From Ruegeria sp. ANG-R (GTDB lineage Bacteria; Pseudomonadota; Alphaproteobacteria; Rhodobacterales; Rhodobacteraceae): a stretch of DNA of 64,000 nt. Below, piece after piece: positions 8,370 to 17,460 of the stretch. Below the pieces are notes generated by a model. That model was not told the DNA's origin. It did no database searches and saw nothing but the letters and a program-made list of their open reading frames with translations. Numbering within the stretch: position 1 is the stretch's first letter; every line of letters starts with the position of its first letter. The stretch is taken from positions 1,637,476 to 1,701,475 of the forward strand of contig NZ_JWLJ01000001.1 in NCBI RefSeq assembly GCF_000813985.1, read 5' to 3'. The position numbers and the translations under genes were made by a program.

Positions 8370-10436
8370 TTACAGGCCTAGCGCTTTACGCCGTTCCTCG
8401 GCAAAGCCCTGCACCATCCGGTCGGCAATCAGCGCAAGAATAGCCATCGCAGCACCCGCTGAAATACCCAGACCCACATCCGCCTGCCCCAGCGCCAGAT
8501 AGATCGACTGGCCCAGCCCCGTGGTACCGATCAGCGCCGCGATCACGAGCATCGCAAACGCATACAGAATGGTTTGGTTCAGACCCAGCAAGATGGTCGG
8601 CGCCGCATAAGGCGCGCGGACGTCGCGCATGATCTGCCACTCGGTTGCGCCGCTGGAAATTGCGGCCTCCATCATCTCGTCCGGCGTGTTGACCAACCCG
8701 TGCCGCGTGTAGCGTATCATCGGGACAATTGCGTAGGCGCAAATTGCGAGGAACGCCGAGAACTCGCCAATCTGAAATACCATCAACACCGGGATCAGGA
8801 ACACAAACAGAGGGATCGTCTGCAACATATCGCAGATCGGACGGACCACTTTCCAGACCGGCACCCAGACCGCGCTGGCCAAACCGATCAGCCCGCCGGC
8901 TACGGCGCAGGAAAATACCGCAGCCCCACTGAGGTAGAGCGACAGAAGCGCCCTCTCCCACAGGCCCGAAACGAGGATGGTGCATAGCAGACCCACAGAC
9001 AGCGCCGCCAGACGCCAGCCCCCTGCAACCCAACCCAGCGCAGCCGCGCCGGTCAGGACAAAGGGCCAGGGCAGGTTCGAGATACCGGTTTCCAGCATTC
9101 CGATCAGGATGAGCACGATCAGCCCTCCGGTCAGGTGCCCACTCCATGCCATAAGCAGCGCGATCACCGCGCCGGTAGCAAACAGGCCGAAGCTCATCGC
9201 GGGCGTCCATTGGAAGCCCCAGGTGAAAGGCAGCACGGCCTGATCCAAACCGATCCGAAGTGGCAGCAGCACGTAGAACAGAGAGTTGTTCTTGAGCGCA
9301 TCAAGCCACGGCCCGTTGGCCTGCGTGAATGCAGTCAGGCCGCTGTCAATCGCTTCGGCCATCGGGTCCAGAACCGTCAGCTCCGACGGGTTCGGAAGCC
9401 ATGCCCGGAAGGCGACGGTGAATATGACGGCAAAGGCCAGCATGGCCCAGACGACTCTGCGGTCATAACGCTTGCGCTCGGTTGCCAGTGTGCCGCTCAT
9501 CCGGTCAATCACCACGGCAAAGACGACGATAACCAGACCGGCCATCAGGGATTCGCCAAACTGCGCTTTGCGCATGGTCAGCAGGACCTCCCAACCGATG
9601 TCGTTGAAGCCGCCGATGACGGCGGCGATGATAACCATCGACAACGCCGCCATGAGGCACTGGTTCACGCCAACCATGATCTGCGTCGTGGCGGCGGGGA
9701 TTTCGACCTGAAAAAGCTGCTGAAAGCGCGTCCCACCAGACATGATCGCAGCCTCTTTGATCTCGGGTTCAACCCGCTCCAACCCCAGCATCACATTGCG
9801 CGCCATCGGAGGGGCCGCGTAGATGGCCGAAGCGATCAGCCCCACGACTGGACCAAACCCAAAGAGCAGCAAAAGCGGTGTGAGATAGGCAAAGGTCGGT
9901 ACCGTCTGCATAATATCCAGCACGGCCTGAACAAACGCCTTAACCCTGGGTATTTCATTGGCAAGAATGCCGATGGCACCGCCCATGATAAGCGCAACAG
10001 GCACAGAGACCGCGACGAGAGCAAGCGTATTCATGCTCTCAGCCCAATACCCCGACGCGAGCACAAAGCTGAGACCAAGAAAGCCCAGGGTGGCCATTGG
10101 AAGCCCGCCCAGATACCAGCCCAGCGCGGTCACAATGCCAATCAGGATCGGCCAGGGCGTGTTCCCCAGCACATAGTTGGCCCAGTTCATTGGATAGGCC
10201 ATCAGGTCCGAAAACAGCCGTGCTGCCGGTTTGATCCCGTTCAGGAACCAGTCGAGGAAAGCCCCCACCCATTGAGTTGCGGGCAGTTCCCACGCGGCGG
10301 GCCATTTGACCAGCCACGGGGCGACCCCCTCAAGCGCCAGGCACACCGCACCGACAATTACGGTAATCAATGCAGCTTGCGCGCCTGCGGTCAGGCGGGC
10401 CGCGCTCGGCTTCGGTACGTCGGTAACCGCAGTCAT
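8370..10436 (-). CDS. Quaternary-amine ABC transporter permease with two fused permease domains (ProW/OpuAB-like)
   Basis: At 688 residues this permease is about twice the length of ProW and carries two complete BPD_transp_1 units in one frame. Each has an EAA loop that docks on the ATPase: EAAIMSGGTRFQQ at 228-240 and EAAISSGATEWQ at 590-601, each followed by a P-A-A/Y-A-A-type stretch and a GLNQ or GVNQ segment. The protein would form the whole inner-membrane channel alone. It is the last gene of a proX-proV-permease unit and overlaps the ATPase stop by four bases. The likely substrate is choline or glycine betaine. The start ATG follows directly from that coupling. Confidence 0.9.
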   Translation of the reverse strand: MTAVTDVPKPSAARLTAGAQAALITVIVGAVCLALEGVAPWLVKWPAAWELPATQWVGAFLDWFLNGIKPAARLFSDLMAYPMNWANYVLGNTPWPILIGIVTALGWYLGGLPMATLGFLGLSFVLASGYWAESMNTLALVAVSVPVALIMGGAIGILANEIPRVKAFVQAVLDIMQTVPTFAYLTPLLLLFGFGPVVGLIASAIYAAPPMARNVMLGLERVEPEIKEAAIMSGGTRFQQLFQVEIPAATTQIMVGVNQCLMAALSMVIIAAVIGGFNDIGWEVLLTMRKAQFGESLMAGLVIVVFAVVIDRMSGTLATERKRYDRRVVWAMLAFAVIFTVAFRAWLPNPSELTVLDPMAEAIDSGLTAFTQANGPWLDALKNNSLFYVLLPLRIGLDQAVLPFTWGFQWTPAMSFGLFATGAVIALLMAWSGHLTGGLIVLILIGMLETGISNLPWPFVLTGAAALGWVAGGWRLAALSVGLLCTILVSGLWERALLSLYLSGAAVFSCAVAGGLIGLASAVWVPVWKVVRPICDMLQTIPLFVFLIPVLMVFQIGEFSAFLAICAYAIVPMIRYTRHGLVNTPDEMMEAAISSGATEWQIMRDVRAPYAAPTILLGLNQTILYAFAMLVIAALIGTTGLGQSIYLALGQADVGLGISAGAAMAILALIADRMVQGFAEERRKALGL

Positions 10437-11482
10437 TCGTCATCCACCTGCAAAGCGGCGGCCAGATCGGACGGGTGGACCGTGCCGACGACCGCGCCGT
10501 TTTCGTCGCGCACGGGCACCGGCTCGTAGAGTTCCATGCAATGCGCCAGCGCTGCGTCGAGCGTCATTGCGGTGGTCAGACCGGGATCATCCGGGCCGCA
10601 CTCCGAATCGTCACGCATTACCGAAGCGACTTTGGCGTGCTGGCCCTTCGCCACGTCTTTCGAGAACTCACGCACATAATCATCGACCGGTCGCAGAACG
10701 ATATCCGTAGGAGTGCCGATCTGCACAATCTTACCATCGCGCATGATGGCGATGCGGTCGGCCAGTTTGAGCGCCTCCTGAATATCGTGAGTGATAAACA
10801 CGATGGATTTCTTCAGCGTCGCCTGAATACGCAGAAACTCATCCTGCAACTGGCGACGGATCAGCGGGTCCAGGGCCGAGAAGGGCTCGTCCAGAAACCA
10901 GATATCGGGGTTCACTGCCAGCGAACGTGCAATCCCGACACGCTGACGCTGACCACCGGAAAGCTGGCGAGGGAAGCTATCTTCACGCCCCTCAAGGCCA
11001 ACGAGTGAGATAACTTCCTGCGCGCGCGCAAGCCGCTCTTTTTTGCCAATACCCTGGACACGAAGCGGATAGGCCACGTTTTCCGCGACAGTCATGTGCG
11101 GAAACAAACCGAAATGCTGGAACACCATACCCAGCTTTTTACGGCGCAACTCGGTCAGGGCTTTCTTTGAGGCGCCGATGACGTTCTCGCCATCCACGTG
11201 AATCTCGCCACCCGTACCGGGCAGCAGTTGCGAAATACAGCGGATGAGCGTGGATTTTCCCGAGCCCGAAAGCCCCATGATGACGAATAACTCGCCCTCT
11301 TTGACTTCGAAATTGGCATCCTGAACGGCGGGGATGAACCCGTGTTCGCGCAAATCGGTGGCGGCTTGATCGGCGTCATTCCCTGACCGAGACAACGCGT
11401 CGGTCAGGGCTTTCTCAGCGCCGGGGCCAAAGACCTGCCAGAGATTCCGGCAGGCGATGGCTGGCGTAGTCGCGTCAGTCAC
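10433..11482 (-). CDS. Quaternary-amine ABC transporter ATP-binding protein (ProV-like)
   Basis: The ATPase of a glycine betaine/choline uptake system. The family-specific N-terminus is present: [17 protein letters not shown], followed by a segment typical of ProV. Walker A is GLSGSGKST at about 70-78 from the chosen start, the signature is [17 protein letters not shown], and Walker B is [13 protein letters not shown] degenerate C-terminal CBS-like segment contains [14 protein letters not shown]. The start is a GTG at 11482, ten bases after the proX stop; the frame stays open further upstream but that part has no homology-like features and overlaps proX. It should couple ATP hydrolysis to import, probably under osmotic or choline control. 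Confidence 0.9.
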   Translation of the reverse strand: MTDATTPAIACRNLWQVFGPGAEKALTDALSRSGNDADQAATDLREHGFIPAVQDANFEVKEGELFVIMGLSGSGKSTLIRCISQLLPGTGGEIHVDGENVIGASKKALTELRRKKLGMVFQHFGLFPHMTVAENVAYPLRVQGIGKKERLARAQEVISLVGLEGREDSFPRQLSGGQRQRVGIARSLAVNPDIWFLDEPFSALDPLIRRQLQDEFLRIQATLKKSIVFITHDIQEALKLADRIAIMRDGKIVQIGTPTDIVLRPVDDYVREFSKDVAKGQHAKVASVMRDDSECGPDDPGLTTAMTLDAALAHCMELYEPVPVRDENGAVVGTVHPSDLAAALQVDDE

Positions 11483-11492
11483 TGATGACAGC

Positions 11493-12443
11493 TCACTGCG
11501 TCGCGGCGTCGACAACGGGGCGCCATTTGCCTTCGTTCTCGGCCATCCATGCGGCGACGACCTCTTCGACCTTCCCGCCATCGACATCAATCGCGCCCAT
11601 CATCGGCTGCTGGTCTTCTACCGCCAGCTGATAATTGGTCAGGATTTCATAAGCAGCAGGCCATTTCTCCTCCATGCCGCTCCATCCCGCTTTGAAGATG
11701 CGCGAGGGCGAGAAATCGCAATCGTTGACGGCATTGGGATTCGGACCCCAGGACGGATCGTTAAAGCAAGCTTCTTCCCCGGCGGGCAGATCAACAAACT
11801 GCACGTCGTAGGCCGACATCGCCCAGTGAGGCTGCCAGAAGGTGATCAGCAACGGTGATTTCCGCTCGGTCGAAGCGCGCAGCTCTGCGATCAGAGCCCC
11901 TTCAGAGCCGGCAGGAACGGCTTTGAACGGCAGATCAAGCCCGGTCATGCGGTCCGCTCCGGGCGTACCCCAATCTGCCGGGTAGTCCACCAAGCGACCG
12001 CCCGGCAGCGTTTCCGCCGTGGCAAACACTTGGGCACAATCCTTAAGCGCCTCCCAGGCTGGCAGGCCCGGGCACAGCTCGGCAACATGGGCCGGATAGG
12101 CGATGCCTTCTTTGGCGTCCAGGCCCAGATCGCCGATCTCAACCACGGTGCCTTCGTCGATCTTCTTGGCGTATTCGTCGGATACATTCGACGACCAGAT
12201 TTCCAGCGTTGCATCGATGTCGCCATCGGCGAGCGCCTGGAACTGGTTCATCATGCCTGCGGTGACATATTCGACGTTGTAACCCGCAGCCTTCAGCATC
12301 TCGCCAGCGACATGTGTGGTGACATGCTGGCCGGTCCATTCGTTAATGGCCAGTTTGATCGGCTCGTCCACCGCACCCATATCCGCCGCATGGGCCGATC
12401 CGGCAACGGCGATGGCCAATAGGCTTACGCTTAACTTTTTCAT
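11493..12443 (-). CDS. Periplasmic choline/glycine betaine-binding protein (ProX/OpuAC family)
   Basis: A 316-residue substrate-binding protein. The signal peptide is MKKLSVSLLAIAVAGSAHA with cleavage after AHA. The mature start EPIKLAINEWTGQHV and the aromatic residues in FWQPHW fit the OpuAC fold, in which tryptophans cage the trimethylammonium group. LVDYPADWGTPGAD and CFNDPSWGPNPNAVNDCDF are long conserved segments; two cysteines there may form a disulfide. The start is the ATG at 12443 with GGGAG upstream rather than the TTG three codons earlier. Choline is my preferred ligand because a BetI-like operator lies upstream, but betaine cannot be excluded. Confidence 0.9.
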   Translation of the reverse strand: MKKLSVSLLAIAVAGSAHAADMGAVDEPIKLAINEWTGQHVTTHVAGEMLKAAGYNVEYVTAGMMNQFQALADGDIDATLEIWSSNVSDEYAKKIDEGTVVEIGDLGLDAKEGIAYPAHVAELCPGLPAWEALKDCAQVFATAETLPGGRLVDYPADWGTPGADRMTGLDLPFKAVPAGSEGALIAELRASTERKSPLLITFWQPHWAMSAYDVQFVDLPAGEEACFNDPSWGPNPNAVNDCDFSPSRIFKAGWSGMEEKWPAAYEILTNYQLAVEDQQPMMGAIDVDGGKVEEVVAAWMAENEGKWRPVVDAATQ

Positions 12444-12779
12444 AGTTATCAACTCCCTGTTTGTCTGTTTGTCCCATCGCGGGGTCGAGCCCGCTCAGGA
12501 ATATCCGTGATCACAGTACATATCGCAACATGCACAAGTTCGGCCAGAAAAGGAAAGGGCACACTTGCTTCGGGTTCGACTTTCTTCGTCAAACAGAAAA
12601 CAGCGACCCCGCTCTACCGTACCTGCCTGCCATTGCGTTCACTCAGCACCGTTAGTCAAACAAAGTGAGAGATATTGATTGACTAGTCAATATAAAACAT
12701 TGACGTCAGAACGAGGCCGGATTTCCCCTTGTCAAACCGAACCAGAACGGCAGCATCTGGATAAGGGAGGACCCGGTCG
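12444..12779. promoter_or_regulatory. Intergenic control region between proX and the tag-like gene
   Basis: These 336 bp separate two divergent genes and hold no convincing coding frame. The main feature is the BetI-like palindrome at 12673-12692. An 8-bp palindrome TGACGTCA follows at 12701-12708. Nearest proX the region has only its ribosome site. The remaining 200 bp (12460-12660) show no clear promoter or riboswitch that I can recognise. Confidence 0.6.
12673..12692 (+). promoter_or_regulatory. BetI-like operator, site A
   Basis: TATTGATTGACTAGTCAATA contains the perfect 14-bp palindrome ATTGACTAGTCAAT (12678-12691). It matches a site upstream of betI (45744-45763, other strand) at 19 of 20 positions, the single difference being at the centre. 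TetR-type BetI repressors are known to bind AT-rich dyads of this kind in bet promoters. The site is 230 bp from the proX start and 88 bp from the tag-like gene. Inference: BetI represses the uptake operon in the absence of choline. Confidence 0.75.
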
Positions 12780-13442
12780 ATGCATCACTTTGACGAGATT
12801 TACAAACTGGCGGCAGACCGTCACGGCGGACCGGACGAGCTGGAAAGCAAGCTGAGCAAACCAACACCCGTTACCGAATTGGCTGCGATGTCCGATGACC
12901 GCTGGTTGTCAATTATTACAAAGTCTGTGTTTCAGGCAGGGTTCAACTGGAAAGTGATCGAAGCAAAATGGGATGGTTTCGAAACAGCATTCGACGGCTT
13001 CGACGTCGGGCGCTGCGCATTTATGGATGACGAGAAGTTCGACGCCCTGCTGCAGGACACCCGCATCGTGCGGAACGGAACCAAGATCGCCGCCGTGCGT
13101 GACAACGCTGCTTTTCTTCTGGAACTCCGCGCTGAAGGTGGCGTTGGGCAAATCCTGGGCGGATGGCCGTCGCAGGACTATGTCGGGTTGCTGGAGATGC
13201 TGGCCAAACGCGGATCACGTCTGGGCGGTGCTTCGGCACAATATGCCATGCGATTTGCCGGACGCGACAGCTTCATCCTGTCGCGGGACGTGACGGCACG
13301 TTTGATCGCCGAGGGCGTTATCGACAAACCTGCAACCTCTAAAAAGGCCATGGCCGCCGTACAAGCAGCTTTCAACAGCTGGATGGAGCAATCGGGACGA
13401 TCGTTAACGGAAATCAGCCGGGTATTGGCAATGAGCCTTTGA
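12780..13442 (+). CDS. DNA-3-methyladenine glycosylase I-like protein
   Basis: A 220-residue protein resembling Tag: MHHFDEIYKLAADRHGG at the start, then DDRWLSIITKSVFQAGFNWKVIEAKWDGFETAF near 40-73, where Tag has its FQAGLSW helix, and IVRNGTKIAAVRDNAAFLLEL near 98-118. Tag removes 3-methyladenine from alkylated DNA. The canonical C-terminal zinc-binding cysteines and histidines of Tag are not obvious here, so this is a divergent branch and the activity is unproven. The ATG has AGGGAGG upstream. It shares its upstream region with the amine transporter, including the BetI-like site. Confidence 0.75.
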   Translation: MHHFDEIYKLAADRHGGPDELESKLSKPTPVTELAAMSDDRWLSIITKSVFQAGFNWKVIEAKWDGFETAFDGFDVGRCAFMDDEKFDALLQDTRIVRNGTKIAAVRDNAAFLLELRAEGGVGQILGGWPSQDYVGLLEMLAKRGSRLGGASAQYAMRFAGRDSFILSRDVTARLIAEGVIDKPATSKKAMAAVQAAFNSWMEQSGRSLTEISRVLAMSL

Positions 13443-13484
13443 AAACGGCTTGCAGCGCCGAGCCGTCGCATTAGGCTTATTGGT

Positions 13485-14171
13485 ATGGTCCGCCCCCTGC
13501 TGATTTCAATCCTGTTACTGTTCGCATCCTGCGGTCGCCCGCTGACCGAGCATGAGCGGGCCTTTGCAGGCAATATCCACGGCGAAACGCTAAACCTTGA
13601 TCGCGTGCGTTTGGTCGAAGGCGCGCCCGTTGCCGCGATAACCTATACCCGCAAAGCCCGCCCCCGGATCGCCTGCCGCGAGAGGATATTACCGCCCGTC
13701 AAAGAAGAAACCGTCACCGGAAAACCAGCGGGTGTTGCCCTGTTCAACCACGTGTATTTCACGAAAGACTGGTATCTGGACGATTACATGAGCGCGTATC
13801 CCGAACAGGTGAACCTGATCGCGGCCATGTTGCTCGCTCATGAGTTAACCCATGTCTGGCAATGGCAGAATCGCAAGACCACGGGCTATCACCCGTTAAA
13901 AGCCGCTGCGGAACATGGCGGGAAGGATGATCCTTACCTGTTCGATCTTGAAACCTCGCCCGATTTTCTGGCCTACGGCTTCGAGCAGCAGGGCGCGATT
14001 GTCGAGGAATACGTCTGCTGCCGCGCATTGGACCCGGATGCGCCGCGCACCAAGCGGCTGCACGATATGCTGAGCGCACATTTCGACGTTTCAGCGCTTC
14101 CCGGAAACCGGCGCGAAAGTGACGTGCTGCTTCCTTGGTCGGGCGCGAAAGTGCAGGGTATTTGCCGCTAA
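13485..14171 (+). CDS. Predicted lipoprotein with an HELTH zinc-protease-like motif
   Basis: A 228-residue product with a short lipoprotein signal (MVRPLLISILLLFASC, C16 acylated). Residues 119-123 read HELTH within LLAHELTHVWQWQNR, the HExxH helix of zincin metalloproteases, and downstream acidic residues (GAIVEEYVCC near 175-184) could supply the third ligand as in gluzincins. The family seems to be a Rhodobacterales conserved lipoprotein, and I know no characterised member. Its active site would face the periplasm or lie on the outer membrane. It is convergent with a cytochrome c gene, with only 5 bp between the stops. Proteolysis is inferred from motif alone. Confidence 0.75.
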   Translation: MVRPLLISILLLFASCGRPLTEHERAFAGNIHGETLNLDRVRLVEGAPVAAITYTRKARPRIACRERILPPVKEETVTGKPAGVALFNHVYFTKDWYLDDYMSAYPEQVNLIAAMLLAHELTHVWQWQNRKTTGYHPLKAAAEHGGKDDPYLFDLETSPDFLAYGFEQQGAIVEEYVCCRALDPDAPRTKRLHDMLSAHFDVSALPGNRRESDVLLPWSGAKVQGICR

Positions 14172-14176
14172 CGCCT

Positions 14177-14584
14177 TCAACCCTGCTGTAGGGTTTTCAG
14201 GTAGGCCACCAGATCTGCGATTGGTTTACTGGTCAGGATCGGTTGACCTTCGGGGGTTTTGATCGCGGTGTCATTACCTTCGAAATAAGGTCCATATACA
14301 GGCATCGGGCTACCATGACTGACCAACGGATCGCGCCCGTCGATCCGCGCCACGACACGCGCGGTTGGAAACACCCCGTCAGCATCCGCCAGCGCTTTCA
14401 GGTTTGTCGGCTGGATCACCAGCACCCCTGCCATCGGGCCATGGCCCGTCGCGTCCAGCCCGTGACAGGTTGCGCAGTAATGCTGATACAGCTCGGCCCC
14501 CGCCTCGGCGTCCTGTGCGGGCGCGGACTGAGGCACCCCGGTCAGAGCTATCAGCGAGACCGCTCTAAGTATCGATCGGATCAT
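14177..14584 (-). CDS. Periplasmic monoheme cytochrome c
   Basis: A 135-residue class I type c cytochrome. A signal peptide (MIRSILRAVSLIALTG...SAPAQ) precedes the mature part, and the heme attachment motif is CATCH at residues 37-41. A likely axial methionine lies in HGSPMPVYGPYF. The C-terminal helix is KPIADLVAYLKTLQQ, typical of the family. No oxidoreductase partner is adjacent, so the electron donor and acceptor are unknown. The start is the ATG at 14584 with GGGAG upstream, nine codons inside the longest frame. Confidence 0.9.
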   Translation of the reverse strand: MIRSILRAVSLIALTGVPQSAPAQDAEAGAELYQHYCATCHGLDATGHGPMAGVLVIQPTNLKALADADGVFPTARVVARIDGRDPLVSHGSPMPVYGPYFEGNDTAIKTPEGQPILTSKPIADLVAYLKTLQQG

Positions 14585-14681
14585 CGGTTTTCTCCCTTTG
14601 GCCGCGAACATCTAGACTTGCCCGATGAGCTCGGTGGCGCAATGATCCAGATCAACGATATCAACTCAGAGAGTTCGGGCA

Positions 14682-15119
14682 ATGACACAATACGCAGCCA
14701 TCATGCTGGCCGCCGGGATCGGCGTGCCCATCCTCGCCGCGCTGAACGCCGCTCTTGGTCGGCTGATCGGATCGCCCAACGCGGCGGCGGTCATTCTGTT
14801 CGCCATCGCCTTTGTCGCCTCGGCCCTTGCGCTGCTGGTGCTGGGCGGAGGCGACGCGTTCGCTAAACTCGCTGGGGCCCCAAAACATTTGTTATTGGGC
14901 GGCGTTCTGATTGCCTTTTACGTGCTCTCTATCACCCATGTGGCGCCGCATTTCGGGGTGGGCAACGCAGTGTTCTTCGTGCTGCTGGGTCAGTTGATCA
15001 GCACCGCGGCGATCGACCATTTCGGGCTGTTCGGCGCGCAGGTCACGCCGCTGACGCTGATGCGCGCAGGGGGCATTGCGGTAATGGCGCTTGGCGTGGC
15101 GATCACGCAACTGGCCTAA
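14682..15119 (+). CDS. DMT-superfamily YdcZ/DUF606-type membrane protein
   Basis: A 145-residue protein with four or five hydrophobic segments, matching the YdcZ (DUF606) family: [20 protein letters not shown] at 8-27 contains the typical G-x-x-x-P-x-x-x-x-x-N pattern, and [26 protein letters not shown] lies in the middle. Members often act in pairs as small multidrug-resistance-type or metabolite transporters, but the substrate is unknown. Its last 17 bases overlap the 3' end of lolD on the opposite strand, so the two transcripts are complementary at their ends. Confidence 0.8.
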   Translation: MTQYAAIMLAAGIGVPILAALNAALGRLIGSPNAAAVILFAIAFVASALALLVLGGGDAFAKLAGAPKHLLLGGVLIAFYVLSITHVAPHFGVGNAVFFVLLGQLISTAAIDHFGLFGAQVTPLTLMRAGGIAVMALGVAITQLA

Positions 15120-15789
15120 GCACGCCCCCGTCCAGCCGCATCATCCGGTCCATCCGCGCCGCCAGATCAAGGTTATGCGTGGCGATCAGCGCCGACAGCC
15201 CCTCGTCCCGCACCAGCGCCATCAGCGCGGCAAAGACCTGATCCGAGGTCTCGGGGTCCAGATTGCCGGTCGGCTCATCCGCCAGCAGGACGCGTGGTTT
15301 GTTGGCCAGCGCCCTGCAGAATGCCACGCGCTGCTGCTCCCCGCCGGACAGCGCAGCGGGTCGGTGACCAGCACGCGCGGCGACACCCACACGATCAAGC
15401 AATCGCATCGCGCGCTCCTGCGCGGTTTTCTCTGGGGTGCCGTTCGCCAGTTGTGGCAGCACGATATTTTCCAGCGCTGTGAATTCGGGCAGCAGGTGGT
15501 GGAATTGGTAGACAAAGCCAACGTCCTGCCGCCGGATCGCCGTGCGGGTGCGATCGCCTTTGCCGGTGGCACCCTGCCCCGCGATCTCGACCGTGCCCGT
15601 ATCGGGCGTATCCAGCAAGCCCGCGATATGCAGCAGGGTCGACTTGCCGGCGCCTGAAGGTGCAACCAGTGCCACGGCCTCGCCTGCGCGCAGCTCCAGA
15701 TCAGCCCCGCGCAGCACCTGAACTTCACCGGGGGTGCCCTGTAGGTAGGTCTTGGTCAGACCGCTCAGCCTTAACGTCACATCATTCAT
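15103..15789 (-). CDS. lolD: Lipoprotein-releasing system ATP-binding protein LolD
   Basis: LolD drives extraction of outer-membrane lipoproteins from the inner membrane by LolCDE. The 228-residue ATPase has Walker [10 protein letters not shown] at 43-51, the signature [15 protein letters not shown], and Walker [13 protein letters not shown], all in the order of the MacB/LolD group. The chosen ATG at 15789 gives [15 protein letters not shown] and overlaps the lolC stop by eight bases, which fits coupled translation. The frame is open five codons further upstream but that would lengthen the overlap. Only one membrane subunit gene is adjacent. Confidence 0.92.
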   Translation of the reverse strand: MNDVTLRLSGLTKTYLQGTPGEVQVLRGADLELRAGEAVALVAPSGAGKSTLLHIAGLLDTPDTGTVEIAGQGATGKGDRTRTAIRRQDVGFVYQFHHLLPEFTALENIVLPQLANGTPEKTAQERAMRLLDRVGVAARAGHRPAALSGGEQQRVAFCRALANKPRVLLADEPTGNLDPETSDQVFAALMALVRDEGLSALIATHNLDLAARMDRMMRLDGGVLRPVA

Positions 15790-17068
15790 AGCGCAGCGCC
15801 TCAACCGGATTCAGCCGCGCCGCACGACGGGCCGGGAAATAGGTGACAAGGAATGACAGGCCCAGCGACAGGCCGATGGCCTTGAGGACGTCCGACAGGT
15901 GCAGTTCGGCAGGTAAGGCATAGATGCCGCGAATGGACGGGTCCCAGACACCGCCGCCCATGACGTAGTTCACGAACGAGAAGATCGGATCGATATAGAT
16001 CGCGAACAAACAGCCCAGAATGACGCCCATCGCCGTCCCGATGATCCCGGTAAAGGCCCCGCAGATGAAGAACACCCGCAGTACCGATCCTTCGCTGAGC
16101 CCGATGGTGCGCAGGATGCCAATATCGCGCCCTTTGTTCTTCACCAGCATGATCAGGCCCGAAACGATATTCATCGCCGCAATCAGCACGAGGATCGACA
16201 GGATGATGAACATCACGTTGTCCTCGACCTCCAGCGCACGCAGAAACCCGCCCGAGGCATCCTGCCATGTCCAGATTTGACTACGTTCTCCGGCTGCCTC
16301 GAGGATCGGGATCAGGATTGGTTTCAGCTCTTCGGGTCGCTCGACCATCACCTCGATCTCATCGGCCACGCCTTCGCGGTTGAAAAAACTCTGCGCCTCG
16401 GCGAAGGGCATGTAGACGCGGGTGCGGTCGATGTCGTAACGCCCGGCGGAGAAGACATAGACCACCTCATAGGCATTCACGCGGGGTGAGGTGCCAAAGG
16501 CGGTTTTCACGCCATTCGGCGAGGTCAGCTTGACCCGATCCCCCACCGTTGCCCCGATCGCTCGCGCCACGCCCGAGCCGATGGCGATGCCATCCGGGAA
16601 CCGTGACAGATCACCATAGGCCTGTTCGCTCTCGGCGATGCCCGGCAAGTCGGCCAGATCATCAGGGCGAATGCCAAAGACCTGCACCCCGGCGCTGCGG
16701 TCCGCATTGGTGATCAGCACCTGCCCTTTGACGAGCGGGGCTGTTCGTTCGACCCCGGGCACCTGGGCAATCCGCCCCGCCATGTCGTCGAAATCGGCGA
16801 TGGTGCGATCCAGTTGCCCCTGTGCATTGAGTTCTCCGGCTGAATACACGGTGACATGTGCGTTGGCCCCCAGAATGGTGCCGACAAATTCCGACCGGAA
16901 CCCAGACCGGACAGCAAGTGTCGCGATAAGCGCGAACACGGCCAGCGTGATCCCGACCAGGGAAATCCATGTCATCACACTGACACCGCCCTCGGCCCGG
17001 CGGGCACGCAGATAGCGCCAGGCGATTTTCCACTCGAAAGGGGCGAAGGGCGGGGGAGATTTGGCCAT
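15782..17068 (-). CDS. lolC: Lipoprotein-releasing ABC transporter permease LolC/LolE
   Basis: A 428-residue inner-membrane protein with one N-terminal transmembrane helix, a large periplasmic MacB_PCD-like domain and a three-helix FtsX domain at the C-terminus. The opening [34 protein letters not shown] is characteristic of LolC/E. The C-terminus [19 protein letters not shown] is the family's usual ending. With LolD it releases lipoproteins to LolA. In alphaproteobacteria a single LolC/E-type protein usually forms a homodimer, which fits the lone gene here. The start at 17068 ([20 protein letters not shown] upstream) is preferred over a frame open to 17212. Confidence 0.92.
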   Translation of the reverse strand: MAKSPPPFAPFEWKIAWRYLRARRAEGGVSVMTWISLVGITLAVFALIATLAVRSGFRSEFVGTILGANAHVTVYSAGELNAQGQLDRTIADFDDMAGRIAQVPGVERTAPLVKGQVLITNADRSAGVQVFGIRPDDLADLPGIAESEQAYGDLSRFPDGIAIGSGVARAIGATVGDRVKLTSPNGVKTAFGTSPRVNAYEVVYVFSAGRYDIDRTRVYMPFAEAQSFFNREGVADEIEVMVERPEELKPILIPILEAAGERSQIWTWQDASGGFLRALEVEDNVMFIILSILVLIAAMNIVSGLIMLVKNKGRDIGILRTIGLSEGSVLRVFFICGAFTGIIGTAMGVILGCLFAIYIDPIFSFVNYVMGGGVWDPSIRGIYALPAELHLSDVLKAIGLSLGLSFLVTYFPARRAARLNPVEALRYE

Positions 17069-17460
17069 TCCTGCCTCAGGTTCTGATTTTTCGCGACCCT
17101 CTCGACATTTGGCCGGATGGTCAAGCCGGATATCGCGCAGATGGCCAGCCGGCACCAGCGCGTGGGATTCATCCGCCTTAAGAACAGTCTGAAACGAATC
17201 AATTCGCTTCATGACTGGCGCTTCACCGGCAGAACGAGAAACCTCTTTCTTGCGGATACACCAGTGGTTGTGAACCCCTTCACAGACAAGGGCTTATTGT
17301 TTCAGATATGAAGTCAATGAGAGATATCAGCGCCTGACTGAGTCACAATCGCAACATTTGGGTGCGAAATATTATTTCACAAATTGATTATTGTGAGAAA
17401 TTTTGTCACCCTTTTTACGTGGGGGACACATTTTAAGAGTTTGAGAGCGGAGGTTCGCTC
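17069..17460. other. 392-bp intergenic region, AT-rich on the right
   Basis: This lies between the divergent lolC and the small gene at 17461. The left half has only weak open frames (an in-frame extension of lolC and a 64-codon frame on the other strand) that I do not accept. The right part, about 17320-17420, is distinctly AT-rich. It holds the inverted repeat TCACAA (17377-17382), eight bases, TTGTGA (17391-17396), which could be an operator. No RNA gene is recognisable. Confidence 0.5.

Noticed and set aside
9135..10529. 464-codon frame on the plus strand opposite the fused permease
   Set aside because: Antisense artefact of codon composition; no recognisable domain and no ribosome site.
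17117..17311. 64-codon frame in the lolC upstream gap
   Set aside because: No ribosome site, no domain-like sequence, and it overlaps the rejected N-terminal extension of lolC.
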